From assembly GCA_020634395.1 (NCBI GenBank), contig JACKBU010000023.1, forward strand, positions 1 through 64,000: a DNA stretch of 64,000 bases. The letters run 5' to 3'. This stretch comes from Ardenticatenaceae bacterium (GTDB lineage: Bacteria > Chloroflexota > Anaerolineae > Promineifilales > Promineifilaceae). Positions 53,207 to 61,005 of the stretch are shown in pieces; the first letter of the stretch is position 1, and each line of letters starts with the position of its first letter. A model generated the notes under the pieces. The model did no database searches. It saw only the letters and a program-made list of their open reading frames with translations, and was not told the origin of the DNA. The translations under genes were made by a program, and so were the position numbers.

Positions 53207-53482
53207 TTATTTGATTTTGCGCCAGATGAGGAAGATAGCTGCGACTGTGCCCAGGAAGAAGAAAGTGACAAAGGTTATGGCCGTCATGCTCATGCCCGGC
53301 AGCTGCAAAACGGCCGTGTCCATAAACAAGCTGAGCATGCTGATGAACAGAACGCCCACAGCCATGGCCAGAATACCGACCAGGACGCCCACGAGAGTGC
53401 CGTAGAAAACGGCCGTCATAAACTGCACACGCTTCCTTTGCGCTTCAGTTGAACTGTCTGCCACTTGAATTTGTGTTTTCAT
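53207..53482 (-). CDS. Small two-span membrane protein, unknown function
   Basis: 91 residues from the ATG at 53480-53482: a polar N-terminus (KTQIQVADSSTEAQRKR), then two hydrophobic spans at about 23-50 and 61-85, and a basic end (IWRKIK). No family is recognised. It is a lone gene, convergent with the SurA-like gene. An upstream in-frame start at 53554 would add an unlikely polar segment. Confidence 0.55.
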   Translation of the reverse strand: MKTQIQVADSSTEAQRKRVQFMTAVFYGTLVGVLVGILAMAVGVLFISMLSLFMDTAVLQLPGMSMTAITFVTFFFLGTVAAIFLIWRKIK

Positions 53483-53619
53483 AGGTCTTTTCCACGATGA
53501 AAATATGGAGAATCGATGACCAAAAAGCAGTCTTGCCTGACAATCTGTTGCCAAAATTATCAGCCTGTTTCCAAACGCCTGTCAACCTGACTATAGGCCT
53601 ATCAACTTACAATTCGGTT

Positions 53620-53649
53620 TTCGCCCTGGCGATTCGAGCGTGCTATAAT
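53620..53649 (+). promoter_or_regulatory. Promoter of sucCD
   Basis: TATAAT at 53644-53649 has a TGC extension (TGCTATAAT). A weak TTCGCC lies 18 bases upstream. The predicted leader is about 85 bases. Confidence 0.6.
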
Positions 53650-53677
53650 TTTTTGGTCGATCTTTAAGCGTTAATAG

Positions 53678-53705
53678 GGGCGAACAACGGCCGTTCGCCC
53701 TTTTT
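53678..53705 (+). terminator. Terminator-like hairpin in the sucC leader (possible attenuator)
   Basis: Eight-base arms GGGCGAAC (53678-53685) and GTTCGCCC (53693-53700) enclose a loop that includes most of the octamer ACGGCCGT. TTTTT follows. It lies between the likely promoter and the sucC ribosome site, so it would act on sucCD expression itself. Confidence 0.6.
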
Positions 53706-53740
53706 CATTGCGAAAAGCCCACTATTTAAGGAGATAAAGC

Positions 53741-54898
53741 GTGAATCTACATGAATATCAGGCAAAACGATTATTTGCCGAACACGGTGTACCGATCCCG
53801 CAAGGGGATGTTGCTTCGACGCCGGCTGAAGCGCGCGAGATTACTCGCGAACTAGGCGGCAAAGTCGTCGTAAAGGCCCAGGTGCTGACAGGTGGACGAG
53901 GGAAAGCCGGCGGCGTAAAACTGGCAAACACCGCCGACGAAGCCGAAGCCCTGGCCAAACAAATCCTGGGTATGGACATCAAAGGTTTCAAGGTTCGCCG
54001 CGTACTGATCGACAAGCAAGCGCCGGGAATTGACCAGGAAATTTACCTGGCTGTGCTTATCGACCGGGGGCGCCGCCTGCCCATGATCATGGCCTCTGCG
54101 GCTGGTGGTATGGATATCGAAGAAGTAGCCGAAAAAACACCAGAGAAGATTATCACCGCCCACATCGAACCGGCCCTGGGTGTGCGGGGTTACCAGACCA
54201 CCTACATCGCTTCGCAGATCGATTTGCCGCGTGAGTTGTGGCGCGATTTTCACAAGATTGTGGCGGGTTTATACGAATGCTTTAAACGCAATGATGCTTC
54301 GCTGACCGAAATCAATCCGCTCGTCATCACCGGCGAAGGGAAGTTACTGGCCGTGGATGGCAAAATGTCCATCGACGACAACGCCCTTTCCCGCCAGTCA
54401 CGCCTGGGAGAAATGCGCGATGTGGCCGAAGAGCCGGAAGCCGAACGTGAGGCCCGCCTGACGGGAATTAACTTCATCAAGCTCGACGGCAACATCGGCT
54501 GTATGGTGAATGGAGCCGGGTTGGCGATGACCACAATGGACATCATCAAGCTGTTTGGCGGCGATCCGGCTAACTTTTTGGACATTGGCGGTGGGGCTAA
54601 GTCCGATCAGGTGGCAACCGGCCTTCGCCTTATCCTCTCCGATCCCAATGTCGAAGCGGTGTTGATCAACATCTTTGGCGGAATCACCCGCGGGGATGAA
54701 GTGGCCAAGGGGATTTTGCAGGCACTGGACGAAGTCCAGACAAATGTGCCCATGGTCGTCCGGCTGGCCGGGACTAACGCCAAAGAGGGTCGAGCCATTC
54801 TCGCGGACGCCTCTATGGAAACGGCCGATACCCTGTCGGAAGCTGCCAGGAAAGCTGTAGCGGCTGCGGCAGAAGTTACAAAAGCAAACCAGGAGTAA
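53741..54898 (+). CDS. sucC: Succinate-CoA ligase (ADP-forming) beta subunit
   Basis: 385 residues with an ATP-grasp fold: MNLHEYQAKRLFAEHGVPIP, KAQVLTGGRGKAGGVKLA (nucleotide-binding lysine region), LTEINPLVITGEGKLLAVDGK and GGDPANFLDIGGGAK. Together with SucD it interconverts succinyl-CoA and succinate with ATP formation in the TCA cycle. The start is GTG with AAGGAG eight bases upstream. It contains no ACGGCCGT copy, unlike most genes of this length here. Confidence 0.97.
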   Translation: MNLHEYQAKRLFAEHGVPIPQGDVASTPAEAREITRELGGKVVVKAQVLTGGRGKAGGVKLANTADEAEALAKQILGMDIKGFKVRRVLIDKQAPGIDQEIYLAVLIDRGRRLPMIMASAAGGMDIEEVAEKTPEKIITAHIEPALGVRGYQTTYIASQIDLPRELWRDFHKIVAGLYECFKRNDASLTEINPLVITGEGKLLAVDGKMSIDDNALSRQSRLGEMRDVAEEPEAEREARLTGINFIKLDGNIGCMVNGAGLAMTTMDIIKLFGGDPANFLDIGGGAKSDQVATGLRLILSDPNVEAVLINIFGGITRGDEVAKGILQALDEVQTNVPMVVRLAGTNAKEGRAILADASMETADTLSEAARKAVAAAAEVTKANQE

Positions 54899-54901
54899 AT
54901 C

Positions 54902-55777
54902 ATGAGCATTTTAGTCGACAAAAATACTCGTTTAGTCGTACAAGGCATTACCGGACGAGAGGGCAGTTTTCATACGCAGCAGATGGTGGCTTTTGGTACC
55001 AACGTGGTAGCCGGTGTCACTCCCGGCAAGGGCGGTCAGTGGTTTGAAACCGATTCGCAAAAAATCCCGATCTTTGATTCCGTCAAAAAAGCGGTCGAGG
55101 CTACAGGAGCCAATGCTTCGGTTATTTTTGTGCCGGCCCGTTTTGCCACAGACGCGATCTACGAAGCGTCCGACGCCGGCATTCCGCTGGTGGTATGCCT
55201 GACGGAATATATTCCTGTGCTGGACATGATCGAAGTGCGCAGCTATCTGGACAGCAAACAGACGCGCTTGCTTGGTCCAAACTGTCCCGGTTTGATCACG
55301 CCTGGACAGTGTAAGGTAGGCATTATTCCCGGAAGCATCGTCAAGCCCGGTAACGTAGGCGTGGTATCCAAGAGCGGCACGCTGACCTACGAGGTCGTCT
55401 ACGCTTTGACCGAGCGCGGCATAGGCCAGTCGACCTGTGTTGGGATTGGCGGCGACCCGATCCAGGGCACAGATTTTATTGACGTGCTGCAAATGTTTGA
55501 AGAGGATCCGGAAACCGAGCAGGTGATTATGATCGGTGAGATCGGCGGCAATGCGGAAGAGAAAGCCGCGGCTTACATTGCTCAGCACATGAGCAAACGG
55601 GTGACGTCCTTCATTGCCGGGCGGACGGCGCCTCCGGGACGGCGGATGGGCCACGCCGGAGCCATAGTGGAAGGACGCAGCGGCACGGCCGAAAGTAAGA
55701 TTAAAGCATTGAATGATGCGGGTGTTCGTGTTGCCGACAATCCAGACAATATTGTTGATTTGGTGATGAGCAGCTGA
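54902..55777 (+). CDS. sucD: Succinate-CoA ligase (ADP-forming) alpha subunit
   Basis: 291 residues: a CoA-binding Rossmann domain (TRLVVQGITGREGSFHTQQM), LLGPNCPGLITPGQCKVGI and the phosphorylated histidine region GRTAPPGRRMGHAGAIV. It begins four bases after the sucC stop with AGGAG just inside the sucC end. It forms the ligase with SucC. Confidence 0.97.
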   Translation: MSILVDKNTRLVVQGITGREGSFHTQQMVAFGTNVVAGVTPGKGGQWFETDSQKIPIFDSVKKAVEATGANASVIFVPARFATDAIYEASDAGIPLVVCLTEYIPVLDMIEVRSYLDSKQTRLLGPNCPGLITPGQCKVGIIPGSIVKPGNVGVVSKSGTLTYEVVYALTERGIGQSTCVGIGGDPIQGTDFIDVLQMFEEDPETEQVIMIGEIGGNAEEKAAAYIAQHMSKRVTSFIAGRTAPPGRRMGHAGAIVEGRSGTAESKIKALNDAGVRVADNPDNIVDLVMSS

Positions 55778-55848
55778 CAGATGTTGAATGGTGGGCAGTG
55801 TGGGCGTTATCGTCTACGCTGCCCACTGTCCGTTGAGAAACAGGTTGT

Positions 55849-56412
55849 ATGCGGGTTATCAGTGGGCGGGCACGGGGAAGAAAACTTAGAAGAGTGCCTG
55901 GCGATACGACCCGGCCGATCATGGATCGGGTGAAGGAAAGCCTGTTTAACATTTTGGGCCAGGACGTGGTGGGGGCGCGCTGGTTGGATCTGTTTGCCGG
56001 CACAGGGCAGGTGGGCATTGAGGCGTTGAGCCGGGGGGCGGCCGAAGTGGTCTTTGTCGACAAAGTGCGTCCGGCCATCCAAACAATTCAAGGCAATTTA
56101 CAGATTACCGGTTTACGGGACGGCGCCACGGTTGTGCAGGCTGATTCTTTTGTCTATTTGCGTCAGAAGAACTTTGCCCCGTTTGACCTGGTTTACGTGG
56201 CTCCGCCGCAGTACCAGGGGTTGTGGCTGGAGGCACTGGCGATTTTAGACGAACGGCCGTCTGCCTTTCTGACCCCTGATGGTGTTGTCGCGGTCCAAAT
56301 CGACCCCAAAGAGCGCCAGCCATTGTCGCTAAACAACCTCTTGCTATATGATGAGCGCGTTTACGGCAACACCCAACTCCTCTTTTTTGAAAACGGTCAG
56401 GTGACCGACTAA
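55849..56412 (+). CDS. rsmD: RsmD-family 16S rRNA (guanine-N2) methyltransferase with altered motif IV
   Basis: A 187-residue SAM-dependent methyltransferase. MRVISGRARGRKL, TRPIMDRVKESLFNIL and motif I LDLFAGTGQVGIEALSRGA are typical of RsmD, which modifies G966 of 16S rRNA. The catalytic motif IV is normally DPPY. Here it reads VAPPQY (Ala118-Pro-Pro-Gln-Tyr), lacking the acidic residue that binds the target amino group. Either this lineage uses a variant motif or the activity is changed. It ends ten bases from a convergent gene. Confidence 0.88.
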   Translation: MRVISGRARGRKLRRVPGDTTRPIMDRVKESLFNILGQDVVGARWLDLFAGTGQVGIEALSRGAAEVVFVDKVRPAIQTIQGNLQITGLRDGATVVQADSFVYLRQKNFAPFDLVYVAPPQYQGLWLEALAILDERPSAFLTPDGVVAVQIDPKERQPLSLNNLLLYDERVYGNTQLLFFENGQVTD

Positions 56413-56422
56413 TCCCTCTACT

Positions 56423-57220
56423 TTAATTTTCTAGCGTTACCTGGATGACACATTGACCTGTGAGGTTGTCGTTAGCGTCGACGGCCGTCAACCGTAACAA
56501 ATACGGCCCATTACCCCATTCACTTAAATTGACGTTCCCCAAAAAACTGTCCCGCACGGGCTGCTCAATATTCCGGCCCAGCAGCGAGGCCCATGAACCG
56601 TTTGTCTCTGGCCCATTGGCTTCCAGACTGAAATAGCCGAAATTCGGCGTGTCGGCCGTGCCCGAAAAGTTGATCAATCCCGAAACCACCGACCCATTGG
56701 CCGGTTGGCTGATGTTCAAATCGACGGTGCAGTCCACAAATGGAGTCGGCGTGGGGCCGCTGGGCGTGGGAGGGCCGGCCAGCTCGGCCGTCGCCTCCGG
56801 GTTGGTTTCTGCCGGCTCGCCGGGGCCACCTGGCTGGCTGGCCAGGGTGATCGTCGGCACCAGCACGGGCGTGGGTTCCGGGGGGCGAATCTCGGCGGTG
56901 CCTAACGGCGTGGGCGAGGAAAGCGGAGTAGCGAAGATGTTAGGCGTGGGGGTAGGAGGTTTTAGCAGGTCGGCTGGCAGGGTAGGGGCAATGCTGATGT
57001 TCACGTAGTAGACGAGACCGGCAATACCGGCGAAGAGCAGCAGAAAAAAAACGGCCGTGTTCCGCTTTTGGGTACCGCGCTCCCGTTCCAGACCAAACAT
57101 GGCCCGCTCCAGGGTTCGCCGGGCTTGTAAGAATTGGCTCCCGTACCAAAAAACACCAAGAAAACAAATAATGTATATCAGGAAATCGTTGCGAAGTATG
57201 AAGACATAGACTCGTTCCAT
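56423..57220 (-). CDS. Two-span membrane protein with Thr/Pro linker and extracellular beta domain
   Basis: 265 residues. A span at about 13-30 is followed by a basic cytoplasmic loop with QARRTLERAMFGLERERG. A second span (about 56-73) leads to a long Pro/Thr linker and a C-terminal Ig-like domain (VDLNISQPANGSVVSGLINFSG), with two cysteines that could pair. Such domains bind glycans or proteins at the surface. No specific family is recognised. It is monocistronic or follows pnp and the recombinase gene. Confidence 0.72.
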   Translation of the reverse strand: MERVYVFILRNDFLIYIICFLGVFWYGSQFLQARRTLERAMFGLERERGTQKRNTAVFFLLLFAGIAGLVYYVNISIAPTLPADLLKPPTPTPNIFATPLSSPTPLGTAEIRPPEPTPVLVPTITLASQPGGPGEPAETNPEATAELAGPPTPSGPTPTPFVDCTVDLNISQPANGSVVSGLINFSGTADTPNFGYFSLEANGPETNGSWASLLGRNIEQPVRDSFLGNVNLSEWGNGPYLLRLTAVDANDNLTGQCVIQVTLEN

Positions 57221-57308
57221 TGTGCCCGATTGTATCCGTGATTGGCTCTTTTTGCCGATTTGCTGCCTGGATGCTCATTCGTCTGATGAGCCTTCCGGCG
57301 GCCAGATC

Positions 57309-57340
57309 AAAAAACGGCCGTTTGTGCTAAAACGGCCGTT
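57309..57340 (-). terminator. Terminator formed by two ACGGCCGT copies
   Basis: AACGGCCGTT at 57331-57340 and 57313-57322 pair as a ten-base stem around an eight-base loop. On the minus strand the second arm runs into TTTTTT (57314-57309). It lies 35 bases past the purine nucleoside phosphorylase stop and has the form of a Rho-independent terminator. Confidence 0.8.
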
Positions 57341-57374
57341 CTCCTCTAATCCATTCCATACGGTTTGCTCCTGC

Positions 57375-58214
57375 TCAAAGCTGTGGTAGCAGTCCGTAAA
57401 GCAGCTTTGTCAGGCGCGGGACAATCATTTTCCCCGTTTCCAACACTTCCTCGTGCGATACCACGGCCTCCGACGTAGGATCCAGAATCGCCTTGTTGGT
57501 AATTGAGGAGATGCCCAGTACACGCATGCCCGCGTGACGGGCCACAATAACTGAGGGCACAGTGGACATACCAACCGCGTCCGCCCCAATGAGGTGCAAA
57601 AAGCGTAATTCGGCCGATGTCTCAAAGCTGGGTCCGGCCACATAGGCATAAACGCCCTCGTGCAATTTGAGTCCCTGGGCAGCGGCCGTTTCCAGGGCCA
57701 GACGGCGCAGAGCCGGATCATAAGCCTGGGTCATGTCGGGGAAGCGCGGGCCGATGCGTTCGTCGTTAGGGCCGCGCAGTGGGTTGTTACCGGCGATGCC
57801 CACAAAATTGAGATGATCTTTGATGAGCATCAAATCGCCTGGCTCGAAGCTGCGGTTAATGCCGCCGGCCGCGTTGGTGACGATGAGCGTGTGGATGCCC
57901 AGAGCGTGCATCACCCGCACCGGAAAGACGACCTGAGCCGGGGAATAACCTTCGTAAAAATGGGCGCGTCCTTGCTGCACCAGGACGGTCTGGCCTTCCA
58001 ACTGACCGATCACCAGCTGCCCGCTGTGGCCGATAACGGTAGAAGCCGGCCAGTGGGGAATTTCGGCATAGGGAATCACATCTGCCGATTTCACTGCATT
58101 GGCCAGATCGCTGAGGCCTGAGCCTAAAACCAGACCCACTTGCGGCATGTACCGGGTGCGCTGGCGAATGGCGGCAACGGCCGTTTCTAAAGTTTTGTCA
58201 ACTGCTTCTGTCAT
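57375..58214 (-). CDS. punA: Purine nucleoside phosphorylase
   Basis: 279 residues of the trimeric PNP type, which cleaves inosine and guanosine with phosphate to give the base and ribose-1-phosphate. GLVLGSGLSDLA is the phosphate loop, GRAHFYEGYSP and NAAGGINRSFEPGDLMLI are family signatures, and AGPSFETSAELRFL with GMSTVPSVIVARH form the base site. It starts eight bases after the stop of the recombinase gene (58223) and ends with the octamer terminator. It complements hpt at 6279 in purine salvage. Confidence 0.95.
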   Translation of the reverse strand: MTEAVDKTLETAVAAIRQRTRYMPQVGLVLGSGLSDLANAVKSADVIPYAEIPHWPASTVIGHSGQLVIGQLEGQTVLVQQGRAHFYEGYSPAQVVFPVRVMHALGIHTLIVTNAAGGINRSFEPGDLMLIKDHLNFVGIAGNNPLRGPNDERIGPRFPDMTQAYDPALRRLALETAAAQGLKLHEGVYAYVAGPSFETSAELRFLHLIGADAVGMSTVPSVIVARHAGMRVLGISSITNKAILDPTSEAVVSHEEVLETGKMIVPRLTKLLYGLLPQL

Positions 58215-58222
58215 GGATTAAC

Positions 58223-59119
58223 CTAAGCCGCGTCTGTCGATGTTTCTTTTTCTTGTTCATCTTCTTCTGCGGTTACCTGGGTGTAGATTTGCGTAGTCGA
58301 GATATTGGCGTGGCCCAACAGCCGCTGCACTTCCTGCAAATCGGAGCCACTTTCCAGTTTATGGGCAGCAAAGCTGTGGCGCAGTGTGTGGGGGGTAACG
58401 TCACCGCTAAGTTTGGCTTTTTTGGCATAGGCCTTGATAATCAGCCACAAACCCTGGCGGGTAAGCTGCTGCCCGCGATGATTGAGGAAGAGGGCGTTTT
58501 CATCCTTATTTTTGACAAGGTATTGACGGCCGTTTTCCAGATATTCCACAATCGCGTCTTTTGTTTCTTTATCCAGCGGCAGCTCGCGGGCCATTTCATC
58601 TTTACCCTGACAAATGAGCAGGTTATTTTTCAGGTCCACGTCATCCAGCGAGAGCGATACCACTTCGGTTACCCGCATGCCCGTGCTGTACAGCATCGTC
58701 AGCAGCGCCGTGTCCCGCAAATGCTTGGGCGATTTTTTCTGCCGGGGCGCTTGCAGCAGCTTATCGATGTCCTCCGAACTAAGCGTTTTTGGCAGGCGCT
58801 TTTTTACTTTCGGGGAATCAATGTTGGTGGTGGGATTTTCGGTGATGAGGTTGTGGGCGAACAGGTAATTGAAAAACGATTTAACGGCCGCCACTTTGCG
58901 GGCCACGGAGGAAGAGGCGTAAGACTGCAACTTCATGTAATCGACGTACTCATCAACGACTTCGTCTGTCACGTCATCCCACGTTTCAACGTCAAAACGG
59001 CCCTCTTGCAAAAAAGACATGAACTGGCTCAGGTCATTTTTGTAGGCGGCCGTGGTATTCGTGGAGTACTTGTATTCTTGTCGCAGAAAGTCAAGAAATG
59101 CAGTTAATTGCTCATCCAT
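58223..59119 (-). CDS. Tyrosine recombinase, XerC/XerD type
   Basis: 298 residues. The N-terminal SAM-like DNA-binding domain is followed by the catalytic domain with all six residues: Arg149 (STGMRVTEV), Lys173, His244 and Arg247 (HTLRHSFA), His270 (LLGHANIS) and Tyr279. Length and spacing match XerC/XerD, which resolve chromosome dimers. An unlinked partner would be expected unless it acts alone. The ATG at 59117-59119 is used, with AGGAG nine bases upstream; a TTG at 59125 overlaps that site. It is co-directional with punA and not part of a visible mobile element. Confidence 0.92.
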   Translation of the reverse strand: MDEQLTAFLDFLRQEYKYSTNTTAAYKNDLSQFMSFLQEGRFDVETWDDVTDEVVDEYVDYMKLQSYASSSVARKVAAVKSFFNYLFAHNLITENPTTNIDSPKVKKRLPKTLSSEDIDKLLQAPRQKKSPKHLRDTALLTMLYSTGMRVTEVVSLSLDDVDLKNNLLICQGKDEMARELPLDKETKDAIVEYLENGRQYLVKNKDENALFLNHRGQQLTRQGLWLIIKAYAKKAKLSGDVTPHTLRHSFAAHKLESGSDLQEVQRLLGHANISTTQIYTQVTAEEDEQEKETSTDAA

Positions 59120-59575
59120 CGCCAACCACTCCTATCGGCCCCAAACGCCAGAAATTGCGTATAGCCAGCAAACACGTTCCACATTTGCCGCATTTTAGGT
59201 TGCTTCTTTGGCGCTGCAATGTGACGTCTAGAGGCCTATCCATTCTGTATTGAGTTCCTGGGCCCGAACGACCGTTGGCGGAAAGGTCGTTGTTAAAAGA
59301 TTATGTAAGTTAAAAGTAATGGCATTATAGCATTACTTTTCATAAGATCAAATACAGATCGACATAATCAGGGGATGAATCTACAAAACTGGCCCTGATC
59401 CACATCTATACGAATGGAAAAGGGTAGATTAGCGCCTGCTAGACGCATTTTCATATGTTCCACGCGCCGTAAAAGACGTCTGGCAAATCAGCGAAATGCT
59501 GTTATGATCGGCTTTGAGGATGTTTAGCAGCCCTCAAAAACCCCACAAAACCACTTTACTAGGAGAATAATTCGC
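59120..59575. other. Long intergenic region (456 bases) with AT-rich hairpin
   Basis: The longest gene-free stretch in the window, between divergent genes. It contains a perfect hairpin with ten-base arms AAAAGTAATG (59312-59321) and CATTACTTTT (59331-59340) and a nine-base loop. A weaker AACGACC/GGTCGTT stem lies around 59266-59290. A promoter-like TATGAT at 59503-59508 precedes the rightward gene. No open frame with a ribosome site was seen and no RNA gene was recognised. No ACGGCCGT copy occurs here. Confidence 0.7.
59480..59508 (+). promoter_or_regulatory. Probable promoter of the cDPG-synthetase-like gene
   Basis: CTGGCA (59480-59485) and TATGAT (59503-59508) are 17 bases apart, with TGT before the -10. 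It lies 67 bases upstream of the ATG. Confidence 0.5.
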
Positions 59576-60907
59576 ATGAGTAATTCAGCAACACGTGTGA
59601 TCATTGCCGGCGCCGCTGGCCGAGATTTTCACGACTTTAACACCGTTTTTCGCAGCAATCCCAATTATCGTGTAGTCGCATTTACCGCTACCCAAATTCC
59701 CAATATCGACGGCCGTCGCTATCCACCCGAGCTTTCCGGCGAACTATATCCCGAAGGCATTCCCATTTACCCGGAAAGCGAACTGGCCGATTTGATCAAA
59801 GCAGAGCACGTAGACGAAGTTGTGTTTTCCTACTCCGACGTTTCCCACGAGTATGTCATGCATCTGGCGTCGCGGGTTTTGGCGGCCGGTGCCAGCTTCC
59901 GCTTCCTCGCCCCCAAACAGTCGCAGATAAAGTCCAGCCGGCCGCTTGTATCGGTGGGGGCCGTGCGCACCGGCTGCGGCAAAAGCCAAACCTCTCGCCG
60001 CATTCTGCAAATTCTACAGAATGATCTGGGTTACAAGCGAGTAGTCGCCATTCGTCATCCCATGCCCTATGGCAACCTGGCCGCGCAGGCCGTGCAGCGG
60101 TTCGCTTCCTACGAGGATATGGAGCGCCACGAGTGCACTATCGAAGAGCGCGAAGAGTACGAGCCGTACGTCGAGCGCGGGGCGGTGATCTACGCGGGTG
60201 TTGATTATGAAGCTATCTTGCGCCAGGCTGAGCAGGAAGCCGACATCATCATCTGGGACGGCGGCAACAACGACGTGCCCTTTTACGTATCCGACTTGCA
60301 CATCGTGGTCACCGATCCCCATCGGCCTGGACATGAACTGCGCTATCATCCTGGCGAGACTAATTTGCGCCTGGCTGATGTTGTGGTCATCAACAAGGTG
60401 GACACGGCCGATAATGACAACGTGGTGACCGTGCAGCACAACATTCGGCAGGTAAATCCCACGGCCGTTATCGTCAAAGCTGCTTCCCCAATCTTCGTCG
60501 ACGACCCAGCCGCCATTCGCGGTAAGAAGGTCCTGGTGGTAGAAGATGGTCCCACACTGACCCACGGCGAGATGGCCTATGGCGCTGGTGTGGTAGCCGC
60601 GCAGTATTTCGATGCTGCCGAAATTATTGATCCCCATCCCTATGCCGTGCGTTCAATCGCGGCGACGTACGCCAAGTATCCGACCACTGGCGCTGTTCTG
60701 CCGGCAATGGGTTACGGCCGTGAGCAGATGGCCGACCTGGAAGAAACGATCAACCGCACTCCGGCCGAGATGGTCATTGTGGCGACCCCCATCGATCTGG
60801 CCAAGATCATCGACATCAAACTGCCCAGCCAACGTGTGCGCTATGAGCTGCAGGAAATCGGCCAACCCACTTTAACCGACCTCCTGCGACAAAAATTCGG
60901 CAAATAA
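59576..60907 (+). CDS. Cyclic 2,3-diphosphoglycerate synthetase-like GTPase
   Basis: 443 residues. The N-terminal Rossmann-like part (RVIIAGAAGRDFHDFN) is followed by a P-loop, VGAVRTGCGKSQ (Lys136), and DIIIWDGGNND. VVINKVD (NKxD) shows nucleotide specificity for guanine. The family includes archaeal cyclic 2,3-diphosphoglycerate synthetase, but bacterial members of unknown role are common. The cDPG name is therefore a family label only. It has its own promoter and terminator. The ATG is preceded by an AGGAG site. Confidence 0.82.
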   Translation: MSNSATRVIIAGAAGRDFHDFNTVFRSNPNYRVVAFTATQIPNIDGRRYPPELSGELYPEGIPIYPESELADLIKAEHVDEVVFSYSDVSHEYVMHLASRVLAAGASFRFLAPKQSQIKSSRPLVSVGAVRTGCGKSQTSRRILQILQNDLGYKRVVAIRHPMPYGNLAAQAVQRFASYEDMERHECTIEEREEYEPYVERGAVIYAGVDYEAILRQAEQEADIIIWDGGNNDVPFYVSDLHIVVTDPHRPGHELRYHPGETNLRLADVVVINKVDTADNDNVVTVQHNIRQVNPTAVIVKAASPIFVDDPAAIRGKKVLVVEDGPTLTHGEMAYGAGVVAAQYFDAAEIIDPHPYAVRSIAATYAKYPTTGAVLPAMGYGREQMADLEETINRTPAEMVIVATPIDLAKIIDIKLPSQRVRYELQEIGQPTLTDLLRQKFGK

Positions 60908-60939
60908 TTCGCATAGCCAGATTCCACCACTCGTAACGG

Positions 60940-60978
60940 AATACGGCCTGAAGATGGACACTATCTTTGGGCCGTATT
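60940..60978 (+). terminator. Rho-independent terminator
   Basis: AATACGGCC (60940-60948) pairs with GGCCGTATT (60970-60978), and AAGAT/ATCTT extends the stem inside. TTTATTT follows. It ends the GTPase gene transcript. Confidence 0.8.
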
Positions 60979-61005
60979 TTATTTGCGGGGAGCAAGGATG
61001 TGTCG

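Noticed and set aside
55849..56412. rsmD as a pseudogene because of the changed motif IV
   Set aside because: Full length, no frameshift, motif I and the rest of the fold are intact; treated as a variant.
58223..59119. Tyrosine recombinase as the integrase of a genomic island
   Set aside because: No tRNA, direct repeats or phage/plasmid genes flank it; size and residues fit XerC/XerD and neighbours are housekeeping genes.
59120..59575. Hidden small gene in the longest intergenic region
   Set aside because: No open frame with a start, ribosome site and plausible protein composition was found on either strand.
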